From positions 1-64,000 of the forward strand of contig CAPEBR010000009.1 in NCBI GenBank assembly GCA_948602995.1: a DNA stretch of 64,000 bases, read 5' to 3'. This document shows positions 7,904-15,676 of this stretch, piece by piece (positions within the stretch are counted from its first letter, which is position 1; every line of letters starts with the position of its first letter). Origin of the DNA: an uncultured Dorea sp. (GTDB lineage Bacteria > Bacillota > Clostridia > Lachnospirales > Lachnospiraceae). A model generated the notes under the pieces. That model saw nothing but the letters and a program-made list of their open reading frames with translations. It searched no databases and was not told the origin of the DNA. The translations under genes and the position numbers were made by a program.

Positions 7904-8416
7904 ATGGGCAAAATTACATACCGTAATCCGGTAGTGAAGGACGCAGAGAGAATCGTAGAGTTTTACAATTATGTAGGAAGGGAGACCAGTTTTCTAAGCT
8001 TTGAGAAGGATGAGTATCCTCTGGGCGTAAAAGAGCAGGCGGAGGACATTAAGGGACTCGAAGGCAATGTGAATAACACGATGCTTCTTGCACTTGACGG
8101 GGAAGAGATTGCAGGCATTGCGACCATTAATTCCAGCCATAAGATTAAATCCCGCCATGAGGGCGAGTTGGGGATTGTCGTGGCAAAAAAATATCAGGGG
8201 CAGGGAATCGGGAGCACTTTAATTCAGATGCTGATTGACTGGTGTAAAGGAAATGGCGTAACAACAAGAATCCGTCTGGACACAAGAACAGATAATACAA
8301 TGGCGGTTTCTTTATATCTGAAGTTCGGCTTTATCGTGGAAGGATGCTGCAAAAACCAGACATTTCTCAACGGCAGATACTATGACCTTTATATTATGGG
8401 AATGATGATAAAATAA
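7904..8416 (+). CDS. GNAT-family N-acetyltransferase
   Basis: The 170-residue protein covers a single GNAT fold: strand ITYRNPVVKDAERI at the start, the acetyl-CoA pyrophosphate loop KKYQGQGIGSTL near residue 105, and the late motif RTDNTMAVSLYLKFGF near 140. The reading frame is open further upstream, but AAGGAGGGC precedes the ATG at 7904, which also matches the family length. The substrate is unknown; candidates include amino groups of amino acids, polyamines, antibiotics or ribosomal proteins. It follows agrC on the same strand with about 110 bases between, so it may or may not be in the agr transcript. Confidence 0.88.
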   Translation: MGKITYRNPVVKDAERIVEFYNYVGRETSFLSFEKDEYPLGVKEQAEDIKGLEGNVNNTMLLALDGEEIAGIATINSSHKIKSRHEGELGIVVAKKYQGQGIGSTLIQMLIDWCKGNGVTTRIRLDTRTDNTMAVSLYLKFGFIVEGCCKNQTFLNGRYYDLYIMGMMIK

Positions 8417-8455
8417 GGTAGGTGTTCCTTCCCTCATTTCCATCAATACTGCAAT

Positions 8456-8490
8456 TTGACCACTACTTGTACAAGTCAAGCAGTGGTCAA
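8456..8490. terminator. Hairpin between convergent GNAT and PIN genes
   Basis: Arms TTGACCACTACTTG (8456-8469) and CAAGCAGTGGTCAA (8477-8490) pair over 14 positions with one wobble and a 7-base loop. There is no T-run, so it is at most a Rho-assisted or bidirectional stop. Confidence 0.4.
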
Positions 8491-8540
8491 GCCATCCCAT
8501 CCTATTTTCTGTACTATATTTCTACGCGCTCCTTAACGCA

Positions 8541-9197
8541 TCATAACAACCTGCTCAATGTCGCAAGCTTCAATTTAATATTTATATTATTTTCAGCAGC
8601 AAGTTTCTTTATCCACACTATATCTTCATCTCTGTATGGATCCTTAAAGAATCTTTTAACAAACTTTATCACCTGGCTCTTAAAAGACCAATTAAGATTC
8701 GACGATGTATTAATTGAATTAAAATCTTTCAAAGTTTGATTTTCGTCTACGGTGCCAATCAAGTATCTAAGGATTAAAACATCCGCAAAGGTAAATGGCA
8801 TAATATCATCTTCAAACTGCAACAATGACATATATGGTCCGCCTTGCTTCGTATCATTTGTCACTAATGAATATGCGCCCAGTGTCTGAGCTAATGATAT
8901 CGCATATACTTCGCCCAGATCACCTGTTCCATACAAATTTCTATTCTCACTTACATTATGCTCAAAAATCTTATATACCTGCAAGTTCCTTAGCCTTTGA
9001 TTCGTATATAATTCCATCTTCCCATCAGCGATGTCTGCATCAACTTGATTGAGCACATCCTGACCATGATTTTCCAATTCAACATTACGAATCTGCTCAT
9101 AAATAAATACACCTTCATCAAAGAATGCAAACAAGATATCCTGTAGACCAGCCTTATAAAAATGGATTATTACATTTGTATCTAAAGAGGCTCTCAA
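8541..9197 (-). CDS. PIN-domain nuclease, probable toxin/effector of the XRE-ImmA module
   Basis: The 218-residue protein opens with the PIN start LDTNVIIHFY (D6). It then has E40 and GTGDLGEVYAISLA (D93, E96), and LVTNDTKQGG (D115), a complete set of acidic residues for a metal-dependent RNase. The C-terminal 70 residues are basic and helical. It overlaps the upstream protease gene by four bases (ATGA), so the two are translationally coupled. PIN proteins in such operons cleave RNA and are usually held in check by a partner. Here the partner is likely the XRE/ImmA pair rather than a classical small antitoxin. Confidence 0.8.
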   Translation of the reverse strand: MRASLDTNVIIHFYKAGLQDILFAFFDEGVFIYEQIRNVELENHGQDVLNQVDADIADGKMELYTNQRLRNLQVYKIFEHNVSENRNLYGTGDLGEVYAISLAQTLGAYSLVTNDTKQGGPYMSLLQFEDDIMPFTFADVLILRYLIGTVDENQTLKDFNSINTSSNLNWSFKSQVIKFVKRFFKDPYRDEDIVWIKKLAAENNINIKLKLATLSRLL

Positions 9198-10015
9198 TCG
9201 TCCAAACCTCCTATCAAATCACCCAACTCATCATCGTCATCATCAGAACGTTCAATAAGCTTATCGCTAATATCTTCTATGCTAAGTTGATAACAAGCTA
9301 AAACTCTTTCCAAGGTTTCCTTCGGTATCGCGTTATGGTTATAATTGTATATAACATAGTCAATGTATTCATACGGTATATCAATCCCATTACCAGGTAC
9401 ATTCAATCTTGCGTTTCCACCAACGCTTCGAAGCAGATTTCCAACCCTCTTCTCCGTTTTCTCATTATCAAGACGCAGTTTCTGATTTGAATCTATAACG
9501 TCCAAACTTTCCAACCGATTTAGCGCCATATCAAAACTAACGCTGAATTCTGACATGATTCGTGCAATATCCATTGCTGATAATCCTTTTTCCGGGAAAT
9601 TCTGAATTTCCAGATCAAGAAATCTGCCAACATCATCCGAAGGCATCAATAAACAAGCCGCAAAATAATTTGCTTCCTGCTCTTTTATGTCTGTACTTCT
9701 TCCATTAATAGTAACATGATCATCAATAAAAGAATCTGTGTCCGCCAAATGTAAAATAGCATGACCTATTTCGTGGGCAAGTGTAAATATTTCTCTGGAT
9801 AATCTACTGCAGCTATTTGTAAAAATTACGATATCATTATCCCTTTTAACAGTAAATCCAAGATCTGCGTTCTCTCCCAAAGGATATCTCAATAACTTAT
9901 ATCCCAGCCTTTCGCATTCTTTAAACAGATCAATAATTCCATATCTGCTGATTTTACATTTTACTCTGAAAGAATCCGCCTTTATACGTATTTCCCGCTT
10001 TCTACTGTCTAACAT
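9194..10015 (-). CDS. ImmA/IrrE-family zinc metallopeptidase
   Basis: The 273-residue protein has the M78 signature TLAHEIGHAILH with H81, E82 and H85, and a third zinc ligand candidate at E114 in KEQEANYFAACLLMP. These proteases cleave or inactivate XRE-type repressors in response to DNA damage or phage signals (ImmA-ImmR, IrrE-DdrO). The XRE gene is directly upstream (15-base gap) and the PIN nuclease directly downstream (4-base overlap). The C-terminal third ends in a strongly acidic tail (DDDDELGDLIGG). Expected role: derepression of the operon by cleavage of the XRE protein. Family call sure, substrate inferred. Confidence 0.88.
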   Translation of the reverse strand: MLDSRKREIRIKADSFRVKCKISRYGIIDLFKECERLGYKLLRYPLGENADLGFTVKRDNDIVIFTNSCSRLSREIFTLAHEIGHAILHLADTDSFIDDHVTINGRSTDIKEQEANYFAACLLMPSDDVGRFLDLEIQNFPEKGLSAMDIARIMSEFSVSFDMALNRLESLDVIDSNQKLRLDNEKTEKRVGNLLRSVGGNARLNVPGNGIDIPYEYIDYVIYNYNHNAIPKETLERVLACYQLSIEDISDKLIERSDDDDDELGDLIGGLDD

Positions 10016-10030
10016 TCACGAACCCCCTTC

Positions 10031-10363
10031 TTAAAACATATCCCTGTGCCGAAGCTTCTCGCACATATGCTTATTTGCATAGAACAAATCGAGCATATCA
10101 AATATCTTTTTAGAAGATCCGCTTTCCTCTCCAATTCTATATGCAACTGCAGGAGCTTCATCCAACACTCTTGTTATATCCCCTACTGTAACGTCCAAAA
10201 CTTCCGCAACTTTAGAAAGAATATCCAATGTAATGCTATTAACTCCATTCTCAATTCTTGCATATTTCTGTCTGCTAATGCCAATTTTATCAGCAATCTG
10301 CTCTTGAGTGAAATTTTTTGCACTTCTTAATGCCTTAATGCGGCTTCCTAACATTTCATTCAT
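10031..10363 (-). CDS. XRE-family HTH repressor
   Basis: The 110-residue protein has a canonical XRE helix-turn-helix at residues 5-62 (LGSRIKALRSAKNFTQEQIA and a second part, ISRQKYARIENG) and a helical C-terminal tail. The ATG at 10363 follows GGAGGG at proper spacing; the open frame extends upstream but without a ribosome site and into the promoter. It is the first gene of the XRE-ImmA-PIN operon and is expected to repress it by binding the palindrome at 10426-10445. The C-terminal region would be the likely cleavage target for the neighbouring protease. Confidence 0.88.
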   Translation of the reverse strand: MNEMLGSRIKALRSAKNFTQEQIADKIGISRQKYARIENGVNSITLDILSKVAEVLDVTVGDITRVLDEAPAVAYRIGEESGSSKKIFDMLDLFYANKHMCEKLRHRDMF

Positions 10364-10391
10364 GATCATCCCTCCATTTCTGCGTACTATT

Positions 10392-10419
10392 ATTCTATCA
10401 TAAAAATGAGCAAAGTCAA
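10392..10419 (-). promoter_or_regulatory. Promoter of the XRE-ImmA-PIN operon
   Basis: Read on the minus strand, -35 TTGACT (10414-10419) and -10 TAGAAT (10392-10397) are separated by 16 bases. This is close to consensus, about 30 bases ahead of the XRE start. Confidence 0.7.
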
Positions 10420-10425
10420 CCGGAT

Positions 10426-10445
10426 ATGTTGTATTTTCACAACAT
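10426..10445. promoter_or_regulatory. Candidate XRE operator palindrome
   Basis: ATGTTGT (10426-10432) and ACAACAT (10439-10445) are perfect arms around a 6-base AT-rich centre, immediately upstream of the -35 box. Size and position fit a dimeric XRE repressor site. Confidence 0.55.
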
Positions 10446-10498
10446 TTCATATGTCTCATGTTATGTTTTTTAACTTTATTCACAATTTCATACTAACG

Positions 10499-10536
10499 GA
10501 AAAAAGGTCTACTGAAACTTCAACTCCAATAGACCT
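10499..10536 (-). terminator. Rho-independent terminator after tadA
   Basis: On the minus strand AGGTCTA pairs with TAGACCT (arms 10530-10536 and 10505-10511) followed by six T residues. It lies about 45 bases beyond the tadA stop. Confidence 0.75.
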
Positions 10537-10580
10537 AATTCCCCTGCTTAAAGACACCGGTACCGGCTGTCTGCACCCCT

Positions 10581-11057
10581 TTATTTTTTCTCACATTTTC
10601 GTTTTTCGCGTAATTCCTTAAAGAACTCCTTCATCATCTGGCTGCACTCTTCTTCAAGCACCCCTGTCACCAGCTCTGCCTGATGGTTGAATTCCTCCAT
10701 CTGCAGCAGATTCAGTATCGAGCCTGCGCACCCTGCCTTTGGGTTCATGCATCCTACCACGACTCTTGTCATCCGCGACTGTACGATTGCTCCCGCGCAC
10801 ATCTGACAGGGCTCCAGTGTTACATACATAGTACATTCCTCGAGACGCCAGTCCCCCATTTTTTTACTCGCCTTTCTGATGGCAATCAGCTCCGCGTGAG
10901 CCAACGTATTCTTATCAATCGTCCTGCGGTTGTATCCCCGCCCGATAATCTTATCCTGATATACGATCACACAGCCAATGGGCACTTCACCGATCATATA
11001 TGCCTTTTTTGCCTGCCTGATGGCCTCCTTCATATATTTTTCATCCGTACTCTGCAT
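10581..11057 (-). CDS. tadA: tRNA adenosine(34) deaminase TadA
   Basis: The 158-residue protein has the deaminase zinc site: H54-A-E56 in LAHAEL and PCQMC (C84, C87). E56 is the proton shuttle. It also has the TadA-type N-terminus KYMKEAIRQAKKAY and the GEVPIGCVIV strand. It converts A34 to inosine in tRNA-Arg(ACG), an essential decoding function. Length matches the family. It is the last gene before a Rho-independent terminator and is separated from the upstream DUF6128 gene by two repeat elements. Confidence 0.96.
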   Translation of the reverse strand: MQSTDEKYMKEAIRQAKKAYMIGEVPIGCVIVYQDKIIGRGYNRRTIDKNTLAHAELIAIRKASKKMGDWRLEECTMYVTLEPCQMCAGAIVQSRMTRVVVGCMNPKAGCAGSILNLLQMEEFNHQAELVTGVLEEECSQMMKEFFKELREKRKCEKK

Positions 11058-11077
11058 GGCTCCTCCCTGTTCACTTC

Positions 11078-11138
11078 CTCATGCGGCTGTGCGCATCATG
11101 TTATGCTGTGCGGCAGATTTATCTGGTGCGCAGTATAT
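11078..11138. repeat. Dispersed intergenic repeat, family D
   Basis: It contains the segments ATGCGGCTGTGCG, GCGGCAGATTTATCT and GTGCGCAGTATA. The same order of segments occurs at 50690-50773, and a short form occurs at 21605-21655. It abuts the family A element at 11147. Confidence 0.6.
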
Positions 11139-11146
11139 TTTTATCG

Positions 11147-11278
11147 GTAACTGCTCAGTACCTTCACAGTTACATGCAAAAATCCATTTGAAATTGCCTT
11201 CGGCAATGGGATTTTTGCACTCCTGAATCACTTTCTTACGGTCTGTGCAGTAAATGCACAGACCTGCTGAGTAGTTAC
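11147..11278. mobile_element. Small non-coding mobile element, family A, divergent copy
   Basis: This 132-bp element has ends GTAACTGCTCAG and CTGAGTAGTTAC. Inside it are two hairpins typical of family A: AAATCCATTTG..TGGGATTT and CTGTGCAGTAAATGCACAG. The flanking 8-mers TTTTATCG (11139-11146) and GTTTATCG (11279-11286) match at seven of eight positions, as expected of an old target-site duplication. The right copy contains the stop codon of the DUF6128 gene. Confidence 0.75.
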
Positions 11279-11280
11279 GT

Positions 11281-12816
11281 TTATCGTACCATTCTTCTCA
11301 CCTGCCGGCACCAGTATCCGAATGCTTCTTCTGTCATGTCTTCCTCTTCCGAATCCATCTTCATCTCATCTGCGCCGATAAATTCCGGGAAGCCAAAACC
11401 GTACGCAGCCCTTGCCTCCTTTGGGTGGTATATGCCAGGCACTCCAAGCCTTAGAATCTTCCCGTCATCAAGAAGAACAAGATATCCATAATTATGATAT
11501 CCGTGCAGGAGAAAATTATTATTAGCAAGACGCCATTCACAGCGCGGAAGTCTGGCAATATCTCCCCTCTGGATCTTCGTCATCTGCAATGGGGATGTCT
11601 CCCCGCAGGCCTCTCTCTGCATAGACATCTGAGATTGTGTTATATCCGCTCCTTTTGACATAGCTTCATCTTCCGTTCTTTTTCCATCCGGCTCTCTCTG
11701 GGTCCGTCCGGCCTCTCCGGCAGGAGTCTCAGTCTCCATCTGTTCCTTGCCTCCGGTCGTTTCTTTCTCAGCCTGCTTTTTCTCTCTATCCGGTTCCTTC
11801 ATTCTCTGTTCTTTCCTGTCCAGACCCGCCTCTCTGACCGGATCCTTCTCCCACACTTCTTCCTCTGCACCCGCTTCTCTCTCTGACCGGATTTCCTCTT
11901 TCACCGGTTCCCTTCTTCGCCACTCTTCCTCCATCTGCCTGGCTTCTCTGACTGGTTCCCTTCTCCGCCACTCTTCCTCCATCTGCCTGGCTTCTCTGAC
12001 TGGCTCCCTTCTTCGCCGCTCTTCCTCCATCCGCCCGGCTTCTCTGACTGGTTCCCTTCTTCGCCGCTCTTCCTTCATCTGCCCGGCTTCTCTGACTGGT
12101 TCCCTTCTTCGCCGCTCTTCCTTCATCTGCCCGGCTTCTCTGTCCGTCTCTCTCCTTTGTTGCTCTCTCTCCATCCACCCGGGCTCTATTCCTGGCTCCC
12201 GCCTTTGTTGCTCTACCTCCATCCACCCGGGCTCTATGCCCGGCTCTCTCCTTTGTTGCTCTCTCTCCATCTGCCCGGCTTCTTTGTCTGGTTCTCTTCT
12301 CCGACGTTCTTCCTCCGTCTGCCCGGCTTCTCTGCCCGGATTCTTCTCTGCGTACCCTTCTCCTGAGTCTGTTTCTTTCTCGTCCTGTTCTTCCTCTCCT
12401 GTGTTTTTTTCTTCCTGTCCCGGCAGGTTATGCGCTGTATCAAGCCGTATCCTTTCTATGTCAACGGGCTGATCCTCCCACACAGCCGCAAAGGTACGGC
12501 CATTTTTATCCTTTAAAAGCATTCCGCCTACGGAATCATAGTTTTCCTCTCCCCCGGTATCCTCATTTGTATACCGGAGCCTGTAATTCACAGACGGACC
12601 CATAAAGGCAATGTCTCCCTGGTGAGCCCCGGCAAATCCACCGTGCTCCTTCCAGAACAGATACACCTTAAGTGCATCGCCTCCTGAAAGACGGAGTCCC
12701 TTTCCATGAATATGCAGAGTACTCTCCTGTGCACCCTGCTCTACATTTACAAATCCTACATTGCGTATCCTTTTTCCCTGTTCATATTCATACAGATAGC
12801 GAATAAATCGTTTCAA
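11281..12816 (-). CDS. DUF6128-like protein with long charged tandem repeats
   Basis: The 511-residue protein has three parts. Residues 1-120 are a conserved globular beta-rich domain (GFVNVEQGAQESTLHIHGKG). Residues of about 135-390 form a low-complexity region built from 16-17-residue units such as REAGQMEEERRRREPV repeated roughly ten times. Residues of about 410-511 are a conserved C-terminal domain (NNFLLHGYHNYGYLVLLDDG). The flanking domains resemble the DUF6128 family known in Lachnospiraceae. The repeat is 48-51 bp in DNA and leaves other frames open by chance. The highly charged repeat is probably helical. Localisation and function are unknown; no signal peptide is seen. Confidence 0.75.
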   Translation of the reverse strand: MKRFIRYLYEYEQGKRIRNVGFVNVEQGAQESTLHIHGKGLRLSGGDALKVYLFWKEHGGFAGAHQGDIAFMGPSVNYRLRYTNEDTGGEENYDSVGGMLLKDKNGRTFAAVWEDQPVDIERIRLDTAHNLPGQEEKNTGEEEQDEKETDSGEGYAEKNPGREAGQTEEERRRREPDKEAGQMEREQQRREPGIEPGWMEVEQQRREPGIEPGWMEREQQRRETDREAGQMKEERRRREPVREAGQMKEERRRREPVREAGRMEEERRRREPVREARQMEEEWRRREPVREARQMEEEWRRREPVKEEIRSEREAGAEEEVWEKDPVREAGLDRKEQRMKEPDREKKQAEKETTGGKEQMETETPAGEAGRTQREPDGKRTEDEAMSKGADITQSQMSMQREACGETSPLQMTKIQRGDIARLPRCEWRLANNNFLLHGYHNYGYLVLLDDGKILRLGVPGIYHPKEARAAYGFGFPEFIGADEMKMDSEEEDMTEEAFGYWCRQVRRMVR

Positions 12817-12874
12817 TGCTGCACTCCCGGTATCGTATCATTTATCACAATCTATTCCGTACAAGTAAAAAAAA

Positions 12875-14290
12875 TTACACAATCGCCTTTAATTCCTGAT
12901 ACAATCTTTTCGCATAGCTGTCTGTCATGCCGCAGACATAGTCAGTCACCAGAAGAAGGCGCAGATACAGCCTCTCCACATCCGGCCTTCCATCCGCATG
13001 ATAATGGTATGCTTTTTTATAATTACTGGAGATAAATGATACCATCCGTTCATCAATGGAATCCAGCTTCCCTGCTGCATCATCATACTTTACAATTGCA
13101 CCGACAAAACGGTCCATAAGAAAGTTAATCATTGCCGCCTCGGCAACCTCCATCCGAAAGATCGTTTCTGATGTAAACACCTCACGGTATGCCAGCTCTC
13201 CCAGGACGTCCATGAGCCTCTCCGCCCATGTGCCATGGAACAGGTCATACGGATACAAACCATCCATAATCTCTCTGTAATGATCTGCAAACCCCTCTGT
13301 TGCACTGTTTATGAGAAATCCCTGCACCCGGACAATCCAGTTTTTTACCGCATACTCCTCCGGGTTTTCCTTTTGCTTATCCTTTCCCCGCACATAGAGA
13401 TCCCGCAGCCTGTCCGCAGGCATAAAAGGACAGTCCTCCTGCATATTCTCCTGTACGTCCAAAAGCACCTCCAACAGTTTATAGTAGCTGATGAATCCCT
13501 TTACATATGCATCCTCAATATCTGCCGTCTTATAGGCAATGTCATCTGCTGCCTCCAGTATGTAAGCAAGGGGATGCCTGCTGCCGCATGTACCCGTCTC
13601 CCGTTCGATTTCCTTAAAAATATCCTCATCCGCATAGTAATAGCCCATCTTTCTATTCTTAACATCATCTGCGGCCTCACGGATCTCCGTCGAAGCTGAC
13701 GGGTATTTAATAATTGTACTCAGAAGCGCATACGTGAGGTTCATTCCCTGCTCGTCCACAAGAAAATGAAGTTTTGTCACCAGTCTCAGTGCCTGTGCGT
13801 TTCCTTCAAAATGATAAAAATCCTCTCTCATCTGAGGTGTCAGCATCTGCTCCACCGGTTCTCCATGGTAAGTGATCAGAGGGAGATTTTTTTCAAACCA
13901 CTCTCTGATCGCTGTCTCGCCGAAATGCCCGAAGGGCGGATTCCCGATATCATGTATCAGGCCTGCACACTGGAGAATATTACAGATATCCTCCTTCATG
14001 GCAGGTGTAAAATCCTTATCCATTTTCCGGATCAGGATGTTTTCTCCTATATTCTGCCCGAGGGACTTCGCGAAGGATGATACCTCCAGGGAATGGGTAA
14101 GCCTTGTCCGGATAAAGTCACTCTTATCCAGAGGAAATACCTGTGTCTTATCCTGCAGTCTCCGGAAAGATGCACTGCCGATAATCCGGTGGTAGTCCTT
14201 TTCGAATTCGCTCCTGAGATCTGTTTTTCTATTTATTTTTTCTGATGCCCCACGGCTTCTCCTGACTGATAATAGCTGCTCCCAGTTCAT
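12875..14290 (-). CDS. dgt: dGTP triphosphohydrolase, HD superfamily
   Basis: The 471-residue protein has the dGTPase start FRRLQDKTQVFPLDKSDFIR and HD residues H66 (THSLEV) and H113-D114 (LIHDIGNPPFGHFG). Further metal ligands lie in the central helices. The enzyme releases triphosphate from dGTP, adjusts dNTP pools, and in some bacteria limits phage replication. The length corresponds to the Dgt1/long form. It lies 26 bases downstream of the HTH gene on the same strand and 58 bases ahead of the DUF6128 gene. Confidence 0.93.
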   Translation of the reverse strand: MNWEQLLSVRRSRGASEKINRKTDLRSEFEKDYHRIIGSASFRRLQDKTQVFPLDKSDFIRTRLTHSLEVSSFAKSLGQNIGENILIRKMDKDFTPAMKEDICNILQCAGLIHDIGNPPFGHFGETAIREWFEKNLPLITYHGEPVEQMLTPQMREDFYHFEGNAQALRLVTKLHFLVDEQGMNLTYALLSTIIKYPSASTEIREAADDVKNRKMGYYYADEDIFKEIERETGTCGSRHPLAYILEAADDIAYKTADIEDAYVKGFISYYKLLEVLLDVQENMQEDCPFMPADRLRDLYVRGKDKQKENPEEYAVKNWIVRVQGFLINSATEGFADHYREIMDGLYPYDLFHGTWAERLMDVLGELAYREVFTSETIFRMEVAEAAMINFLMDRFVGAIVKYDDAAGKLDSIDERMVSFISSNYKKAYHYHADGRPDVERLYLRLLLVTDYVCGMTDSYAKRLYQELKAIV

Positions 14291-14316
14291 GTGTCCTGTC
14301 TCCCCCGCCTGACCTG

Positions 14317-15264
14317 TTAGTCCAGGTAGATCGGAGAAACATAATCTTTTCCAAGCAGCGCCTTCTTACGCTCCTGGTAGCCAAGAAATGCCCACTCCGT
14401 CATATCCGTCCATCTGTGATCCGCACGGTCATACACCTGCACATACCCGATTCTGTCGGGATGCATCCGCACGCTGTTCGTCTTATATTCCCTTCCGGTA
14501 TAGGGATTCACATCACCGAGCTCCGTATCTTCATCATCATCAAAGACACCTTCATTTGCAATATACAATTCTTCATCAGGTTCATACCCGGATTCAAAGA
14601 ACTCCCCGTCATCCCCTGCATCCTCTCCGGAATAGACCTCATATTCCCCGCCTGCTTCAGGCTCGTATCCTCCGGCCTCTTCTTCCGGCTCTTCTCTTTT
14701 ATTACGCTGCAGATAGGACATAAAGCCCCGGGGCTTTTCCTCCTGCTCCTGTGCGCTGTGTCCTTCCCTGGCTTCTGCCTCCAGCGCCTCCACTTCCGCC
14801 AGAAGCTCCTCCACCGTACAGGACGAATCCTGCTTTCCTGAATCCGCATATTCCTGTGGATATCCTGCCGTCTCTGCTCCTCTTGCATCCCTTACGCCTT
14901 CCTCCAGCTCATCCAGCCTTTTATGTATGTCAAGAATCTCCCCTACTGTAATGTCTCTTTCCTTTGATGACAATGAGGCTGCCGCCCGGGGCTTCGGCTT
15001 CTCCTTTGCTGTCCTTCGTGCTGCATGGCCGGCAGCCTCAGCATCCTCTTCTAATATGCTAAGATATAGCGGACATCCCAGAATTCCTGCAATCATACGC
15101 ATATCCTGCTCCTGAAAATTATCTCTTGACAGCCTCTGGGTAAGGTTCTGCCTGGACATCTTCTTCCCGGTCTGCACCTCAATAAGCTCTGCAAGCTCCT
15201 TGATCGTCATTCCCTTACGGCTTAGAACAACCTTAACCTGCTCTCCAAATGTCAGCTCAAGCAT
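14317..15264 (-). CDS. HTH-domain protein with acidic middle region
   Basis: This start gives 315 residues; the ATG at 15264 is chosen because AGGAGG precedes it and the conserved sequence begins at MLELTFGEQVKVVLSRKGM. Residues 5-70 form an XRE-like helix-turn-helix (TIKELAELIEVQTGKKMSRQ). Residues 90-250 are low-complexity and very acidic with a helical segment. The last 70 residues are conserved-looking (YVQVYDRADHRWTDMTEWAF). Likely a cytosolic DNA-binding protein common in this family of bacteria. It heads a probable operon with dgt. Function is not known. Confidence 0.75.
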   Translation of the reverse strand: MLELTFGEQVKVVLSRKGMTIKELAELIEVQTGKKMSRQNLTQRLSRDNFQEQDMRMIAGILGCPLYLSILEEDAEAAGHAARRTAKEKPKPRAAASLSSKERDITVGEILDIHKRLDELEEGVRDARGAETAGYPQEYADSGKQDSSCTVEELLAEVEALEAEAREGHSAQEQEEKPRGFMSYLQRNKREEPEEEAGGYEPEAGGEYEVYSGEDAGDDGEFFESGYEPDEELYIANEGVFDDDEDTELGDVNPYTGREYKTNSVRMHPDRIGYVQVYDRADHRWTDMTEWAFLGYQERKKALLGKDYVSPIYLD

Positions 15265-15403
15265 CCTGTTTCCTCCTATTTCATTTTTATACCCACCCTC
15301 GGTATTATCACTGGTAAACCATTTTATTTCCTGGTAAATTCCTGTTTTTCTAATACATTCTATCAAATCCGAAATCCCCCGTCAAGATTCCGCTGAAACC
15401 ATT

Positions 15404-15549
15404 ATTACTATTCACGGCTCAGGAATACGCTAAACTGCACATTCCGTAAAAATATGATGCAGGGGTGAGGGACGGTTTTTGCGTAGCAAAACTTGGAATG
15501 CCGCCCCGAATCGTTACTATGAGCGGCCTTGCAGGCCGTGAATAGTAAC
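15404..15549. mobile_element. Small non-coding mobile element, family C, upstream of aroF
   Basis: This 146-bp element has ends ATTACTATTCACGG and CCGTGAATAGTAAC. It is flanked by a perfect 8-bp duplication AAACCATT (15396-15403 and 15550-15557). The interior forms hairpins (TTTTTGCGTAGCAAAA; GCGGCCTTGCAGGCCG). Its right duplication runs into the -35 box of the aroF promoter, so the insertion sits directly at the promoter edge. Confidence 0.85.
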
Positions 15550-15555
15550 AAACCA

Positions 15556-15585
15556 TTGACAAAATACATGGAAAAACGGTACTAT
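15556..15585 (+). promoter_or_regulatory. Promoter of the aroF-aroB-SDR operon
   Basis: A perfect -35 TTGACA (15556-15561) and -10 TACTAT (15580-15585) are separated by 18 bases, with a leader of about 85 bases. No T-box or tryptophan-type leader was recognised. Confidence 0.6.
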
Positions 15586-15676
15586 AAACGTAACTGTTCA
15601 ACAGGTCTGTGTTTGTAACAGTTCAGACAGGTTCGGTTTATCATTACAAATACATACAGCAAGGAGTTGAAGACAT

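Noticed and set aside
10683..11226. Plus-strand frames over tadA
   Set aside because: They are antisense to a clearly conserved enzyme with zinc motifs, and they extend into repeat elements.
11147..11278. Signal recognition particle RNA next to tadA
   Set aside because: The position is suggestive because some Firmicutes carry it there, but the sequence is a copy of the dispersed family A element and lacks the conserved SRP tetraloop region.
11747..12472. Long open frames opposite and alongside the DUF6128 gene, rich in Ser/Pro/Leu or Arg/Gly repeats
   Set aside because: They are by-products of the in-frame 48-51 bp repeat in the real gene. They have no ribosome sites and no conserved sequence.
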